Source: Rhodococcus sp. KRD162 (lineage in GTDB: Bacteria; Actinomycetota; Actinomycetes; Mycobacteriales; Mycobacteriaceae). Taken from it: DNA of 64,000 nucleotides. Position numbers and translations under genes: made by a program. The stretch is taken from contig NZ_JABFAU010000002.1 of the NCBI RefSeq assembly GCF_017168335.1, positions 1 to 64,000 of the forward strand, written 5' to 3'. Shown in pieces: positions 26,714 to 35,086 of the stretch (positions within the stretch are counted from its first letter, which is position 1; each line of letters starts with the position of its first letter). The notes beneath the pieces were generated by a model that saw only the letters and a list, made by a program, of their open reading frames with translations, did no database searches and was not told where the DNA came from.

Positions 26714-27229
26714 CTATCGACCTTCGAGGTTCCCGGCGGCGAGGACTACATTGCGCTCCCGCAGTTGAATGGGCGTGCGGAGATAGTCGAGCCAAAAGTA
26801 GCGGCCGGTGTCGAGTGGATCGAACAGGGCAGGCAGAAATCGATCCTGATCCCGGCACCAGTCCAGAATGAGCGGATCGGAAACCCGGTCTACACCGGTC
26901 ATCTCGGCGACCCCGGCGAGGACGGCATCCCATGCCGGGCGTCCAGTCCGTGGGGGTTCGAGATGGAAGGCGTCGATGTCATTCGGTGTGGTGAGTTCAT
27001 CTGCGGCCATGCGGCATTGACGTAGGACGCGCACCATGAACGGCCAGTCGTCGTCCGCGGCGACGATCGTCGCGAACCTCGCGTACGTGGTCAGGTGGCC
27101 GGTCAGCAGCTCGGAGGTGCTGTCCAGGCGTGCGAGGACGCCCGCGCGAATTTGCTCCCGGCGAAAGTCTCGGTCCCCCAACGCGGGATGGCCGGTAATC
27201 CAGGCAATCTCTTGTGCGCTCAGGGGCAT
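26714..27229 (-). CDS. Hypothetical protein
   Basis: 171 residues from an ATG at 27229 (MPLSAQEIAWITGHPAL). It is mostly helical, with Trp-rich segments (DDWPFMVRVLRQCRMAADEL, FWLDYLRTPIQLRERN). No domain recognised. It converges on the putative nuclease gene with a 70-bp gap. An in-frame start 13 codons upstream is possible. Confidence 0.6.
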   Translation of the reverse strand: MPLSAQEIAWITGHPALGDRDFRREQIRAGVLARLDSTSELLTGHLTTYARFATIVAADDDWPFMVRVLRQCRMAADELTTPNDIDAFHLEPPRTGRPAWDAVLAGVAEMTGVDRVSDPLILDWCRDQDRFLPALFDPLDTGRYFWLDYLRTPIQLRERNVVLAAGNLEGR

Positions 27230-27468
27230 CGCCAACGCATCCCTTCTGTGATCGTGCGGGTGCTGCACTCGACACTACTGACGAGCATCGTTGTTTGCGG
27301 CGATTCTCGGTCGGCATCACGCTGCCCATCCCGGGTGTGAGAGCGGTCCGCCCATGAGATCGCCGAACACTGAATACTGAGACGCAGATCCTGCCACGCA
27401 GACCACGGCAGGGGAATGTTCAGCGATGCAGAGTGTTTCGCTGTCGAACGGAGATGAGGGCAAAGACA

Positions 27469-27750
27469 ATGGGACTCGACGGCTTCTGGGAGAACAGCGA
27501 CGCTGCACTCGACAAGTGCGCGAAGGCGAAGACCGTGACGGAAATCGTGGACGCCCTCAATGAGCACTTCGACAAGTCCGCCGGTGATGCATTCTTCGGC
27601 GGATCCGGCGGTGACCGGCAGATGCTCGAGGTGATGTACGAAGCTGCGGGATGGACGGTGTACGACGTGGAGGCGGAGTATCACTTCAAGGCGCGCGACA
27701 GTAATGGCGACTCGTTCGAGTACTGCGAGGGAGACGTCTCGCAGCTCTGA
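27469..27750 (+). CDS. Hypothetical acidic protein
   Basis: 93 residues from an ATG at 27469 (MGLDGFWENSDAALDKCAKA) after a gatgaggg ribosome site. It is acidic, with a C-terminal beta-rich half (AGWTVYDVEAEYHFKARDSN) and the ending YCEGDVSQL. No family recognised. A strong hairpin follows, so it is probably monocistronic. The 240 bp upstream hold its promoter region and nothing else I can identify. Confidence 0.6.
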   Translation: MGLDGFWENSDAALDKCAKAKTVTEIVDALNEHFDKSAGDAFFGGSGGDRQMLEVMYEAAGWTVYDVEAEYHFKARDSNGDSFEYCEGDVSQL

Positions 27751-27802
27751 GTGACCATGCGGTTGCGCTCACGTCGCGTAACCGGCTTCGTCATGTAGCG
27801 AG

Positions 27803-27842
27803 AAGGGTTCGTCCGCCCCGATCCGGGTGCGGACGAACCTTT
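27803..27842. terminator. Hairpin terminator
   Basis: aagggttcgtccgcccc pairs with gggtgcggacgaacctt around a 5-nt loop, 50 bp after the acidic hypothetical gene, and is followed by a T-rich tract (tttct). Confidence 0.8.
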
Positions 27843-27984
27843 CTGCATGTTCGGCTCGTGTTCGCGTCGATTCTGGTGCGGATCAGCGGTAACGGTGGCT
27901 CGGCCCGCTCTTGCTAGCGGTGCGGGCCGTTGCCGGAGGGTGGAGTGGTCCCGTTTGGGGTGTTGGCCTCGACGGAACGAGATC

Positions 27985-28014
27985 CGCACGTGGGGGGTGC
28001 GCACGTGGGGGGTG
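27985..28014. repeat. Tandem 15-bp direct repeat upstream of an HTH gene
   Basis: The unit cgcacgtggggggtg occurs twice head to tail (27985-27999 and 28000-28014) just before the start of the HTH protein gene. Candidate operator or iteron-like binding site for that protein. Confidence 0.75.
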
Positions 28015-28020
28015 CGGTGT

Positions 28021-28449
28021 ATGGTCGTTCTCATGACACCTCCTGAACCGGACTGGGGCGCGGTCCTTTCCGGGCACAGATCCCCAAAGAAGATTCCCCA
28101 GCTTGCCGCGATCTTCGAGGCGCACGGCATCGCCCCCGATGCGGTGGCCTCCGCGCTCGCCGCCCCCGAAGCGTTTGTGGCGGCAGCGGCCAGCAGGCCG
28201 GACTGGGTCGACGCTTACGGCGGACCGGTTGCCGCCGCACTGATCGCCGCGGAAATTCTCGAACAAGCAGCGGCGCTGCAGATCACGGTCTCGAATATTC
28301 GATCGCATCTCGTCGCTCAGCTCGTCGACGAATCGTCCGTCGTCGAAACCGCCCGGCAGCTCGGGTACAGCCACCAACACACTTCCCGTCTCCGTAAGAG
28401 TGGCGCGCTCGTACCTGCCCTCACTGCCCTGGTCCGGAAAGGACTCTGA
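28021..28449 (+). CDS. Small helix-turn-helix protein
   Basis: 142 residues from ATG 28021, or 138 from ATG 28033 (MTPPEPDWG). The C-terminal 45 residues contain a helix-turn-helix, VVETARQLGYSHQHTSRLRK. The N-terminal part is Ala-rich and helical. It probably binds the tandem repeats at its own promoter. Its stop overlaps the start of the membrane-protein gene (TGATG), so the two are co-expressed. Confidence 0.65.
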   Translation: MVVLMTPPEPDWGAVLSGHRSPKKIPQLAAIFEAHGIAPDAVASALAAPEAFVAAAASRPDWVDAYGGPVAAALIAAEILEQAAALQITVSNIRSHLVAQLVDESSVVETARQLGYSHQHTSRLRKSGALVPALTALVRKGL

Positions 28450-29147
28450 TGTCTACGCACACACATGAACCCGCTATCCATCCGGTGCAGATGCCCGGAA
28501 CCCCTCGCCGCCGGTACCTGCTTGGATCCGCGATCAGTATTGCCGGACTCCTCCTGCTTCCCGTGAGCGCCGGATACCTCCTCCGGATGGAGCAAGGCGT
28601 CAGCGTGCCCTTCCTCCTTCTGCTGGTCACTTGCGTGGTGGGTTCCCAGGTCGCAGCGACGCAGATTGTGGAATCCGCATACTGGCACGTTCCGACAAAA
28701 GACCTCGATCGGCTACCTCGGTGGCCCAGTGTGATCAAACGCTCGGTCGTGACCGCCCTGATCGCACTGGTCGCGGCGGTGTCCATGGCATATGGCGACG
28801 GACTGATGCATTTGACGTGGGTGCTCACAGCTGCCGGGATCTTGGGGATTGCGTGGACGTTGACGCTGGGTTCGCTGTTGGATCGATTCTTCGGTGGCCG
28901 AAAGGAATTGGAACGGCGGGACGCGACGTGGATGGTCGGGGAAATGGTCTCCGCTGCGGTCATCGCCTCGGTGGTGTGGCTGCAGTTCGATGGCGGTCTT
29001 GTCGAGAGCGCCGTGGAGGGTGGTCGTGGGAGTGAAGCCGTCGAGGTGCTCATCGGCTTCGGGTTGGCTGTCGGTATCGCAGTTGTGGGGTTCCCCCTGG
29101 TTGCGCTGCGGTGGTGGAGGATTCTGTCGGCTCGTTCGAAAGTCTGA
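28449..29147 (+). CDS. Multi-spanning membrane protein
   Basis: 232 residues with about six hydrophobic helices (LLGSAISIAGLLLLPVSAGY, VPFLLLLVTCVVGSQVAATQ, VVTALIALVAAVSMAYGDGL, LTAAGILGIAWTLTLGSLL, GEMVSAAVIASVVWLQF, GFGLAVGIAVVGFPLVAL). No known family. It overlaps the upstream HTH gene. Confidence 0.65.
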   Translation: MSTHTHEPAIHPVQMPGTPRRRYLLGSAISIAGLLLLPVSAGYLLRMEQGVSVPFLLLLVTCVVGSQVAATQIVESAYWHVPTKDLDRLPRWPSVIKRSVVTALIALVAAVSMAYGDGLMHLTWVLTAAGILGIAWTLTLGSLLDRFFGGRKELERRDATWMVGEMVSAAVIASVVWLQFDGGLVESAVEGGRGSEAVEVLIGFGLAVGIAVVGFPLVALRWWRILSARSKV

Positions 29148-29276
29148 GATCGGGTAGGCCCAAAGTTATCCACGACATAAGCGCGGGGCGCGCGAAGTAT
29201 GGTGTGCGCATGCCCCATTGATCCGGCCCGACGTACAGCTTCAATACACGGCCACACCGATATCAAGGGGAACGAC

Positions 29277-30512
29277 ATGAACGACAGCACTGGCACCGAA
29301 TCCGACGACCGCGAAGCGCTGTCCATCGAAGTGATCCGTGAGCGCCTCGTTCTCGCGCAGGCGATCCCGTACGAGTTGGCGACATCATCGGAATTGGACG
29401 AATCACGTCTGCGGGAACTGTCGCCGTCCACAGTGCGCCGACTCGAACGCCGGACCAAAGCCGGATTGGCGAACCCTCTGCATGGACGTGGCAACAGGCA
29501 CTTCACCGGATTCCGAAAGTGGCAAGCCACCGTTGAAGAGTCGGAACGTGCGTGGAGCATCTGGGACGGCTGGGACGAGGCCAACATCGTGCAGTGGCAC
29601 CACGCGCACATGGACGTGGCCCGGGCACACCTCCGCGACATGGCGTCGTCGCCGCTCAACTTGCTCACGCCGATACCGTTCGACAGTGACAATCCGCGCG
29701 AACCGGCCCCTTCCTCTGCCCGCACTTTCCTGAGCCGCTTCGATGCGCGGAATCTCGCGTACCGATCGGCGCCGTTGACCGTTGCAGCGGTCACGGTCAG
29801 TGGTTGGTTGGCGCTCTACAACTACATCGCCGGACTCGGAGTATTTCTGTGCTTCCTCGCACTCGTCGCGGCAGCCGAGGTGTCGCGTCATCGTTCACTG
29901 GAACTGACGGCCAACGACTGGTACATGCTGGAGGAGGCGAGCGTTCGAAAGTCGGGGCCGATGCCGGGAACCCGGGAGTACGGACTCGCCCACGTGGCGG
30001 TCGAACTGATCCTGTTGATCACCAAAAGCCCGGTCTGGCAATCGGAAACACTTGATGGGCAGCGGACCCAGCTGAATCCCTATGTGGAAGCTGCCCAGAT
30101 CATCGAGCATGCCGCCCGGATCAGTGAACTGCGTGGCAAGGTCGGGGAGCGATCCGACGGTGACAGTGACTCCGCGATCCGCGCGCAGCAGCAATTCGAC
30201 ACCAACGGCCGCATTCTCGACGCGGTCGAGGAAACACTGGTGGCCCGAGTCGCCGCGCTGTACCGGTACGCGATCGAATTACGCACTCTCGACCGCGAAT
30301 ACGTCGTCCTGGCCGAGCTGCAGAAGAGTCTCGAGTTGGCGCCAGATCTGGAAGTGTTGGCTCGCCAGACCGGCGCCGACGTTGTCGCCGCGATGAACAT
30401 CAACGCGCTGACCGGGGACATCGAAGGCGTCCAGAACACCATCGAAGCGCAGATCAGCGTCCTCAGCGGTGATCTGAATGCGTTGAAGATGTATGCCGCC
30501 AAGCCGGAGTAA
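29277..30512 (+). CDS. Hypothetical membrane-associated protein
   Basis: 411 residues from ATG 29277 after a caaggggaac ribosome site. The N-terminal 155 residues are soluble and charged. A hydrophobic hairpin lies at about 165-200 (APLTVAAVTVSGWLALYNYI and GVFLCFLALVAAAEV). A long helical, Glu/Gln-rich C-terminal region (about 240-405) is probably coiled coil. No family recognised. It may act with the preceding membrane-protein pair. Confidence 0.6.
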   Translation: MNDSTGTESDDREALSIEVIRERLVLAQAIPYELATSSELDESRLRELSPSTVRRLERRTKAGLANPLHGRGNRHFTGFRKWQATVEESERAWSIWDGWDEANIVQWHHAHMDVARAHLRDMASSPLNLLTPIPFDSDNPREPAPSSARTFLSRFDARNLAYRSAPLTVAAVTVSGWLALYNYIAGLGVFLCFLALVAAAEVSRHRSLELTANDWYMLEEASVRKSGPMPGTREYGLAHVAVELILLITKSPVWQSETLDGQRTQLNPYVEAAQIIEHAARISELRGKVGERSDGDSDSAIRAQQQFDTNGRILDAVEETLVARVAALYRYAIELRTLDREYVVLAELQKSLELAPDLEVLARQTGADVVAAMNINALTGDIEGVQNTIEAQISVLSGDLNALKMYAAKPE

Positions 30513-30648
30513 CCTTCTTCGAATCGAGCTGCCGAGCTTGCTGCGCTGTATGAGAACGACGCAGCTAATTCACACTCGCAAATAGTGTGTCACGCAGTCG
30601 GGACCGCGCAAGAAAAGGTAACGCTGACAATGGCATTGGACGAACTGG

Positions 30649-30798
30649 TCATTCGAACCGGCCGATGCCATCGCGTCGTTGCAGTCGATCGTCCACCAGC
30701 GAGATCGAGGAGCTGCGCTCGCGCCAGTGGTTCCCGCCGGAGATCCGGACGAGCTGATGCCGCACGATGCGTTCGTTCGCGATCTGCCACCCGATCAC
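30649..30798 (-). CDS. Small ORF coupled to the cysH-like gene
   Basis: 49 residues (VIGWQIANERIVRHQLV ... GIGRFE) starting at a GTG that overlaps the cysH-like stop (GTGA). It is basic, with no known domain. The overlap argues for translation, but overlapping readable frames on the other strand keep the call weak. The remaining bases of 30513-30794 show no other credible gene. Confidence 0.3.
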   Translation of the reverse strand: MIGWQIANERIVRHQLVRISGGNHWRERSSSISLVDDRLQRRDGIGRFE

Positions 30799-31589
30799 GT
30801 CATCTGGCGGATCCTGGGGAGCGCATCGGCGAGCTGCTCGAACAAGGTCGGCCACCCGCGCCGTAGCCACGTCAAGCGGCCACGATCGAGGTGGCTGCCA
30901 TCGAGGATGTGCGAAACCCGGCGCTGGACTTCCGGGACGCCGAGATCGGCGAGTTTGCCGTAGAGCGGGTTGACAGGCAGATCGTGCCGACGGATGTAAC
31001 TCCACACGTCGGCCGTCGACCAGTTCCAGATCGGCCCGTAGGCGACGGTCCCGTCTGCGCGTGAGATGACGCCGTCCACTGTCTGAGCTCGGGCGTACAG
31101 CACGCGCCGTCCCGCGGACTCGTCAGCTCGCACGCCCCACAGCTCACCAGGGCCGAGAAGCTGATGAGCCTTGCGGGATGGAGCGCCGATCAGCACGTCG
31201 TGCAGGTCCGGCAGCGGCCCTGCGGGGGAGTCGTGATCCCAGGAGCCACTGTCGACGAGCGCGTCGAGAAGTGGTGGATCGGCCGCGATGCGATGCAAGT
31301 CAAGGTTCCACTGCTCGGCGACGGTGCGAATGTAGTCGAGTGTTTCCGGGTACTCGAGCCCGCTGTCGAAGAACACCACGGGAATGTCGCGGTCGGCGCG
31401 CAATGCGAGGTGGAGGACGGCGAGGGAGTCCTTTCCCCCGGAAAATGCGATGTACCCGTCGTGGCGGTTGAAATGAGCGCCGATGCGGTCGACGAGGTGA
31501 TCGAGGGCCGCGCGATCGGTGCGCCGAGTGCTGGGACGCAGCGCGAGTAGACGATCAACATTCAGGCCCGGATCCGGTGTGGTGGTCAC
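30795..31589 (-). CDS. cysH: CysH-like PP-loop protein of a type IV-B CRISPR-Cas locus
   Basis: 264 residues from GTG 31587-31589. The PP-loop SGGKDS is at residues 50-55, followed by VVFFDSGLEYPETLDYIR, the PAPS-reductase-type nucleotide fold. The substrate region includes GELWGVRADESAGRR and GPIWNWSTADVWSYI. A true assimilatory CysH has a C-terminal ECGLH-type cysteine signature, absent here. CysH-like genes are the known accessory marker of type IV-B CRISPR-Cas loci. Here it is divergent from the csf1 operon with a short shared promoter region. Its role in the complex is unknown. Confidence 0.85.
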   Translation of the reverse strand: MTTTPDPGLNVDRLLALRPSTRRTDRAALDHLVDRIGAHFNRHDGYIAFSGGKDSLAVLHLALRADRDIPVVFFDSGLEYPETLDYIRTVAEQWNLDLHRIAADPPLLDALVDSGSWDHDSPAGPLPDLHDVLIGAPSRKAHQLLGPGELWGVRADESAGRRVLYARAQTVDGVISRADGTVAYGPIWNWSTADVWSYIRRHDLPVNPLYGKLADLGVPEVQRRVSHILDGSHLDRGRLTWLRRGWPTLFEQLADALPRIRQMT

Positions 31590-31694
31590 CGACTCGACGA
31601 TAGTGCAGACGTGACACCGGTGGTCGTTCGTTGAGTAGTATTGGCGCGGAATGCAATTCCGCGCGCAGGTGCGGAAGATGAGAAGGGGAGAAGC

Positions 31695-31925
31695 ATGGCG
31701 GAACTCAACGAGATCTCGGTCCTCGAAATCGAAGACGGTGACCGCGTCCATGAACGTAACGCCGATTGGCCGCAGCCGTTCAGCGACGGCGACGTCTACA
31801 TCTACACCGCTGAAGGTGTCGACCGGCTCAACGAGGACACCGTCCAGGTGCGGATCACCGGCGGCGACATCCCCTCGGCGATCACCTACGGCGCCACCGA
31901 CACCGTCAAGATCGAACCCCGCTGA
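31695..31925 (+). CDS. Small hypothetical protein at the head of the csf operon
   Basis: 76 residues (MAELNEISVLEIEDGDRV ... DTVKIEPR) from ATG 31695 with a gaaggggag ribosome site. It is acidic and beta-rich, with no known domain. csf1 starts 2 bp after its stop, so it is the first gene of the csf operon; its promoter is shared with the divergent cysH-like gene. Possible accessory or regulator; the role is unproven. Confidence 0.6.
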   Translation: MAELNEISVLEIEDGDRVHERNADWPQPFSDGDVYIYTAEGVDRLNEDTVQVRITGGDIPSAITYGATDTVKIEPR

Positions 31926-31927
31926 CC

Positions 31928-32575
31928 ATGGTCAGCGGCGACGTCGTCTCGAGCGCTCACCTCGCAGCGTTCGGGGCGGCGTCAGCCCCCGGCGTCACTG
32001 GAGGGCCGGGGTGCGGGCGGTGCGGCTCCGTCGGCGCCGTCATGACCCCGGTCAGACAGGTGGTCTCGAAACAGTTCACTGCCTACTCCCGTTGGCTCGA
32101 CCCAGGTGCGGACACCCTCTGCGAGACATGCGTGTGGCTGTACCGGAACAGGTCCCTCCGTTCGGACATCCACCTAGTCCGGCAATCCGGGCCGACCCTG
32201 GACGTACTGACTGAACGGCAACTGGCGCAGCTACTTTCCGTACCACTGGCGCACGATACTGCGGTGATCGTTCCCTCGCGCATGGGGCGCAAGCACATCT
32301 TCGCGGACGCCCAATGGGGACACATCGCTGTCGACGACGCACAAATCCCGTGGACCGCCCGCGACGTCGGCACGCTCGCTGCAGTGATGCGACTGCGACA
32401 AGCTGGATTCAGTGAACGCCATCTCCTCGATCCGGCACCCGATTACACCGTTCTGCGGAGACTTCCGAGCACACAGTGGCAGATCGTTCTCGAGGATTGG
32501 CAGACCATCGACGGATGGCGAACGGCTCCGCCGTGGTGGACCGTCGCGTTACGCAGTGCCACCACCAGTTCGTGA
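31928..32575 (+). CDS. csf1: Csf1, type IV CRISPR-Cas zinc-finger subunit
   Basis: 215 residues. Two CxxC pairs (C29/C32 in PGCGRCGS and C65/C68 in LCETC) form a zinc finger, the hallmark of Csf1, the Cas8-like large-subunit equivalent of type IV systems. The rest is alpha/beta (LSVPLAHDTAVIVPSRMGRK, DVGTLAAVMRLRQAGFSERH). The next genes are cas11- and cas7-like, in the order csf1-cas11-csf2 known for subtype IV-B. The family call combines the zinc-finger layout with context. Confidence 0.82.
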   Translation: MVSGDVVSSAHLAAFGAASAPGVTGGPGCGRCGSVGAVMTPVRQVVSKQFTAYSRWLDPGADTLCETCVWLYRNRSLRSDIHLVRQSGPTLDVLTERQLAQLLSVPLAHDTAVIVPSRMGRKHIFADAQWGHIAVDDAQIPWTARDVGTLAAVMRLRQAGFSERHLLDPAPDYTVLRRLPSTQWQIVLEDWQTIDGWRTAPPWWTVALRSATTSS

Positions 32576-32748
32576 CTACACCTGGCGCTTAACTGCAGGT
32601 CGCCGAACAGTCGCCCGCCGCGATGCGAGGTGCACTACTGGCCGCTCAGCAGGCCGCACCCAAGCGTGCACGGACTTCGATAAAGTCGACCGAGACCGAA
32701 AAGCGTTGCAGCAGCGTGACGAAATAACCCGAAGGGCTGATCATAGAA

Positions 32749-33171
32749 GTGGTTGCGAAAGCAAGCGTGACTGAACAATGGTTGGCCGCAGCGCCCCACC
32801 TTCCGCCCCTGACGGATCCGGCGGCAGTGGTCGCTGAGCGGCTTCTGCTCCTGCTGCACTACGGGATGGACTGGACTGCCTCGAACTGGGTCGCCGCCCG
32901 GCGTGCAGACTATTGGGACCACCTACTGCCCGCTCACGTTCGGCTCGGAACATACAGCAGCGGAACGAACCTGCACCACTGGTGGAGCACTGTGTCCGGC
33001 AAACTCGGGTCGACACCACGAACCGACGGGGAGCGTCTCGAGGTGGCGCAGCTGCTCACCTCCGAACCCAAAGACGTCATCCAAACGCTGCGGGACCAAA
33101 CGATGGCGCTGACATTGCGAACGCGGATCGTTGCGGACGCCGTCCGCACACACAAAGGAGCAGGACTGTGA
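32749..33171 (+). CDS. cas11: Cas11-like small subunit (type IV-B)
   Basis: 140 residues, all helical (AERLLLLLHYGMDWTASNWV, YWDHLLPAHVRLGTYSS, QTMALTLRTRIVADAVRTH), the size and composition of CRISPR small subunits. It sits between csf1 and csf2 and overlaps csf2 by 4 bp. The GTG at 32749 follows a gaaggg ribosome site; a second GTG at 32767 is also possible. In type IV-B complexes Cas11 lines the RNP filament. 173 bp separate it from csf1. Confidence 0.75.
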   Translation: MVAKASVTEQWLAAAPHLPPLTDPAAVVAERLLLLLHYGMDWTASNWVAARRADYWDHLLPAHVRLGTYSSGTNLHHWWSTVSGKLGSTPRTDGERLEVAQLLTSEPKDVIQTLRDQTMALTLRTRIVADAVRTHKGAGL

Positions 33172-34025
33172 CCGTCTCTGTCCGATGGGATCTGGACATC
33201 ACTGCCACCTCCCCGATCGCCCACCGCGGCGACATGCTCGGAACCACAGCCTTGATGCGGCGAATGAAGATCGTCCAACCCGACGGCCGCACCGAACTGG
33301 TGCCGGTGATCTCGGGTAACTCCCTACGCGGTGTGCTTCGCCGCATCGGGGAGGAAATGCTCCGCGACGTTCTCGGTTACGAGGGATTGCTGCCGTTGCC
33401 GGTGGCGCACCTGCTGCGCAACGGCGGGTCGATCGTGAAGTCGACGACAGATCCCCTGACAGGAAGGCGGCTGAACGAATTCCGCGCACTGGTACCGCAA
33501 GTGAGCGTGTTCGGTGGCGCGATCGGATCCGCCCCGATCGGGGGCTGCCTGCGAGTGGGCCACGTGATGCCGATCATCACCGAAGCGGTACCAGCGCTCC
33601 GGTACGAATACGAAGGTCCGCTCCCGAGTCGACTCGATGTCGAATCGCACGGATCGTACAGTCACACCGACGATGTCACGACCGGGCGCGATCACGGCAC
33701 CGGCGACAGCAGTGGGTCCCCGCTGATGCGTTTCGACGTCGAAGCCCTCGCTCCGGGCACACGATTCGAGTCCTGGGTGCACCTCGACCGAGGAAGCGAA
33801 CTCGACCACGCGTTCGCTGCCGACGTCCTCAGCGAGTTCACGCGCCGCGGCTGGCTGGGCGGGCGCACAGCATCAGGGCACGGGCAGATCCGCACCGTCG
33901 TCGACCCGGATCCAGCAGATGGCGTGGAGCTGGACTGGAAGGCCGTCGTCGCAGCCCGCCGCGACGAAGCGATCGAAGCCCTGCAATCACTGTCGCTGAC
34001 ACGCGCATCGACCACCGGCAGCTGA
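33168..34025 (+). CDS. csf2: Csf2 (Cas7-like RAMP backbone protein), type IV-B
   Basis: 285 residues from GTG 33168 with an AAAGGAG ribosome site, coupled to cas11. It has a RAMP fold: WDLDITATSPIAHRGD at the N-terminus, the signature VPVISGNSLRGVLRRIGEE near residue 45, VSVFGGAIGSAPIGGCLRVG near residue 110 and the glycine-rich turn GGRTASGHGQIR near the C-terminus. Cas7 subunits polymerise along the guide RNA. This pattern is diagnostic of the Csf2/Cas7 group. No cas6 or CRISPR array accompanies it. Confidence 0.88.
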   Translation: MTVSVRWDLDITATSPIAHRGDMLGTTALMRRMKIVQPDGRTELVPVISGNSLRGVLRRIGEEMLRDVLGYEGLLPLPVAHLLRNGGSIVKSTTDPLTGRRLNEFRALVPQVSVFGGAIGSAPIGGCLRVGHVMPIITEAVPALRYEYEGPLPSRLDVESHGSYSHTDDVTTGRDHGTGDSSGSPLMRFDVEALAPGTRFESWVHLDRGSELDHAFAADVLSEFTRRGWLGGRTASGHGQIRTVVDPDPADGVELDWKAVVAARRDEAIEALQSLSLTRASTTGS

Positions 34026-34046
34026 ACCCGACGAGAAAGAACGAAC

Positions 34047-34394
34047 ATGGCCGCACCCATCGACACAGAATCGATCATCGGCGAACTCGAATCGGACTAC
34101 CCGGGAACAAAAGTAGGGATCCGCATCGACCCGATCGGTGATCTGGTGATCGACAAGATCATCGTCCCTGCCGGTCAGCAGTCGTCAGGCACGGGTACCG
34201 CGATCATGGAAGTGCTTCTCGGCATCGCGGACGCGAACCACCTCCGGGTGACATTGACGCCGTCCGGGGACTACGGCGGATCAGTGACACGACTCCGCGC
34301 GTTCTACAAACGATTCGGGTTCGTCGAGAACTCCGGACGCAACAAGGACTTCGAGACGAAGCAGACGATGCTGCGCGACCCGATCAGCAACTGA
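34047..34394 (+). CDS. GNAT-like acetyltransferase
   Basis: 115 residues. The segment VPAGQQSSGTGTAIMEVLLG resembles the acetyl-CoA loop (QxxGxG), followed by LRVTLTPSGDYGGS and the terminal GNAT motif LRAFYKRFGFVENSGR. It follows csf2 by 21 bp and ends the first csf operon, occupying the slot where csf3 is normally found. Substrate unknown. Such mini-GNATs are common on mobile elements. Confidence 0.65.
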   Translation: MAAPIDTESIIGELESDYPGTKVGIRIDPIGDLVIDKIIVPAGQQSSGTGTAIMEVLLGIADANHLRVTLTPSGDYGGSVTRLRAFYKRFGFVENSGRNKDFETKQTMLRDPISN

Positions 34395-34405
34395 ACCAAG
34401 CCCGC

Positions 34406-34699
34406 TCAACCACTGACATCCAAGTGGGCGATCGCAATCCGATCCTCTTCGGCGTCGGCCAGCACCACCGTGTGATCCTCTCCGGCATGGAGAAACGGCC
34501 GCGTCGGCACTGGAAGGCTTCGGCGATCAAGGGCACGACCCAAAACGGCTGCCGCCCAACCCTCGCCGCGGCGGTCGAGCACTTCCACACAGCGGTGCAG
34601 CACTCGCGGATCCACAAAACCGCCCTGCAAGCCGCTGGCGACCTTGCCGTCGCTACGAAGCTCCACCAAACGCTGTTCCGGAATTGAAGTCGTGGCCAT
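34406..34699 (-). CDS. Hypothetical protein
   Basis: 97 residues (MATTSIPEQRLVELRSDGKV ... IAHLDVSG) from an ATG preceded by a strong GAGGAGGACC ribosome site. It is convergent with the csf2-GNAT operon (12-bp gap). No family recognised. The middle portion HRCVEVLDRRGEGWAAAVLG is helix-rich. Confidence 0.6.
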   Translation of the reverse strand: MATTSIPEQRLVELRSDGKVASGLQGGFVDPRVLHRCVEVLDRRGEGWAAAVLGRALDRRSLPVPTRPFLHAGEDHTVVLADAEEDRIAIAHLDVSG

Positions 34700-34905
34700 A
34701 GGTCCTCCTCGTGACCGCCCTCACTGTGGCGCGCAACCGAATGCGGCCGTCAGGCGAAAAACTCACGATAGCAGCGTAATTCGAGATCCGTTCAGGCTTC
34801 ATGAGCCGCGACCACAACCGGTGCGCAGCGCATCGATCGCTGCAGGAGTGTTCGCCGCTCGCCCCGTCTCGGCACGGACGTCAGATGCGGTTGCACTCGA
34901 ATCCG

Positions 34906-35086
34906 AATGTTTGTACTTTATGTATGCGGCTAGTCGCGTTGGCCGCTCCCCGTTCGAATTCGACGCCGTGCCAGCCGAATTCCATCGAGGGCAAGGGTCC
35001 AAGACTCACGCGAGACCCCCGTGTGTTCCAGCGCACCGGGTCGGCACGGGGCCAGGTGCTCGGTAACCCACGAGGAGACAACTCTC
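34906..35086 (+). promoter_or_regulatory. Structured leader, copy 1
   Basis: About 180 nt upstream of the FtsK-like gene are repeated at 36541-36729 upstream of its AAA+ paralogue. Shared blocks: tttgtac near the promoter, a hairpin cggcta...tggccg, gttcgaattcgac, and 46 identical bases from ccccgtgtgttccag to gccaggtgctcg that contain a ccccgtg/cacgggg hairpin. A GAGGAG ribosome site ends it. Candidate cis-regulatory RNA or protein-binding leader. Confidence 0.75.

Noticed and set aside
27985..28014. Possible CRISPR repeat
   Set aside because: Only two head-to-tail 15-bp units without spacers; fits an operator or iteron, not an array.
30795..31589. DndC/SspD phosphorothioation gene
   Set aside because: It is shorter than DndC and has no dndB/D/E or ssp partners; the csf genes next door give a better explanation.
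34955..35000. tRNA-like T-loop (gttcgaattc) in the leader
   Set aside because: The flanking bases do not pair into a T-stem, and no acceptor or anticodon arm fits around it.
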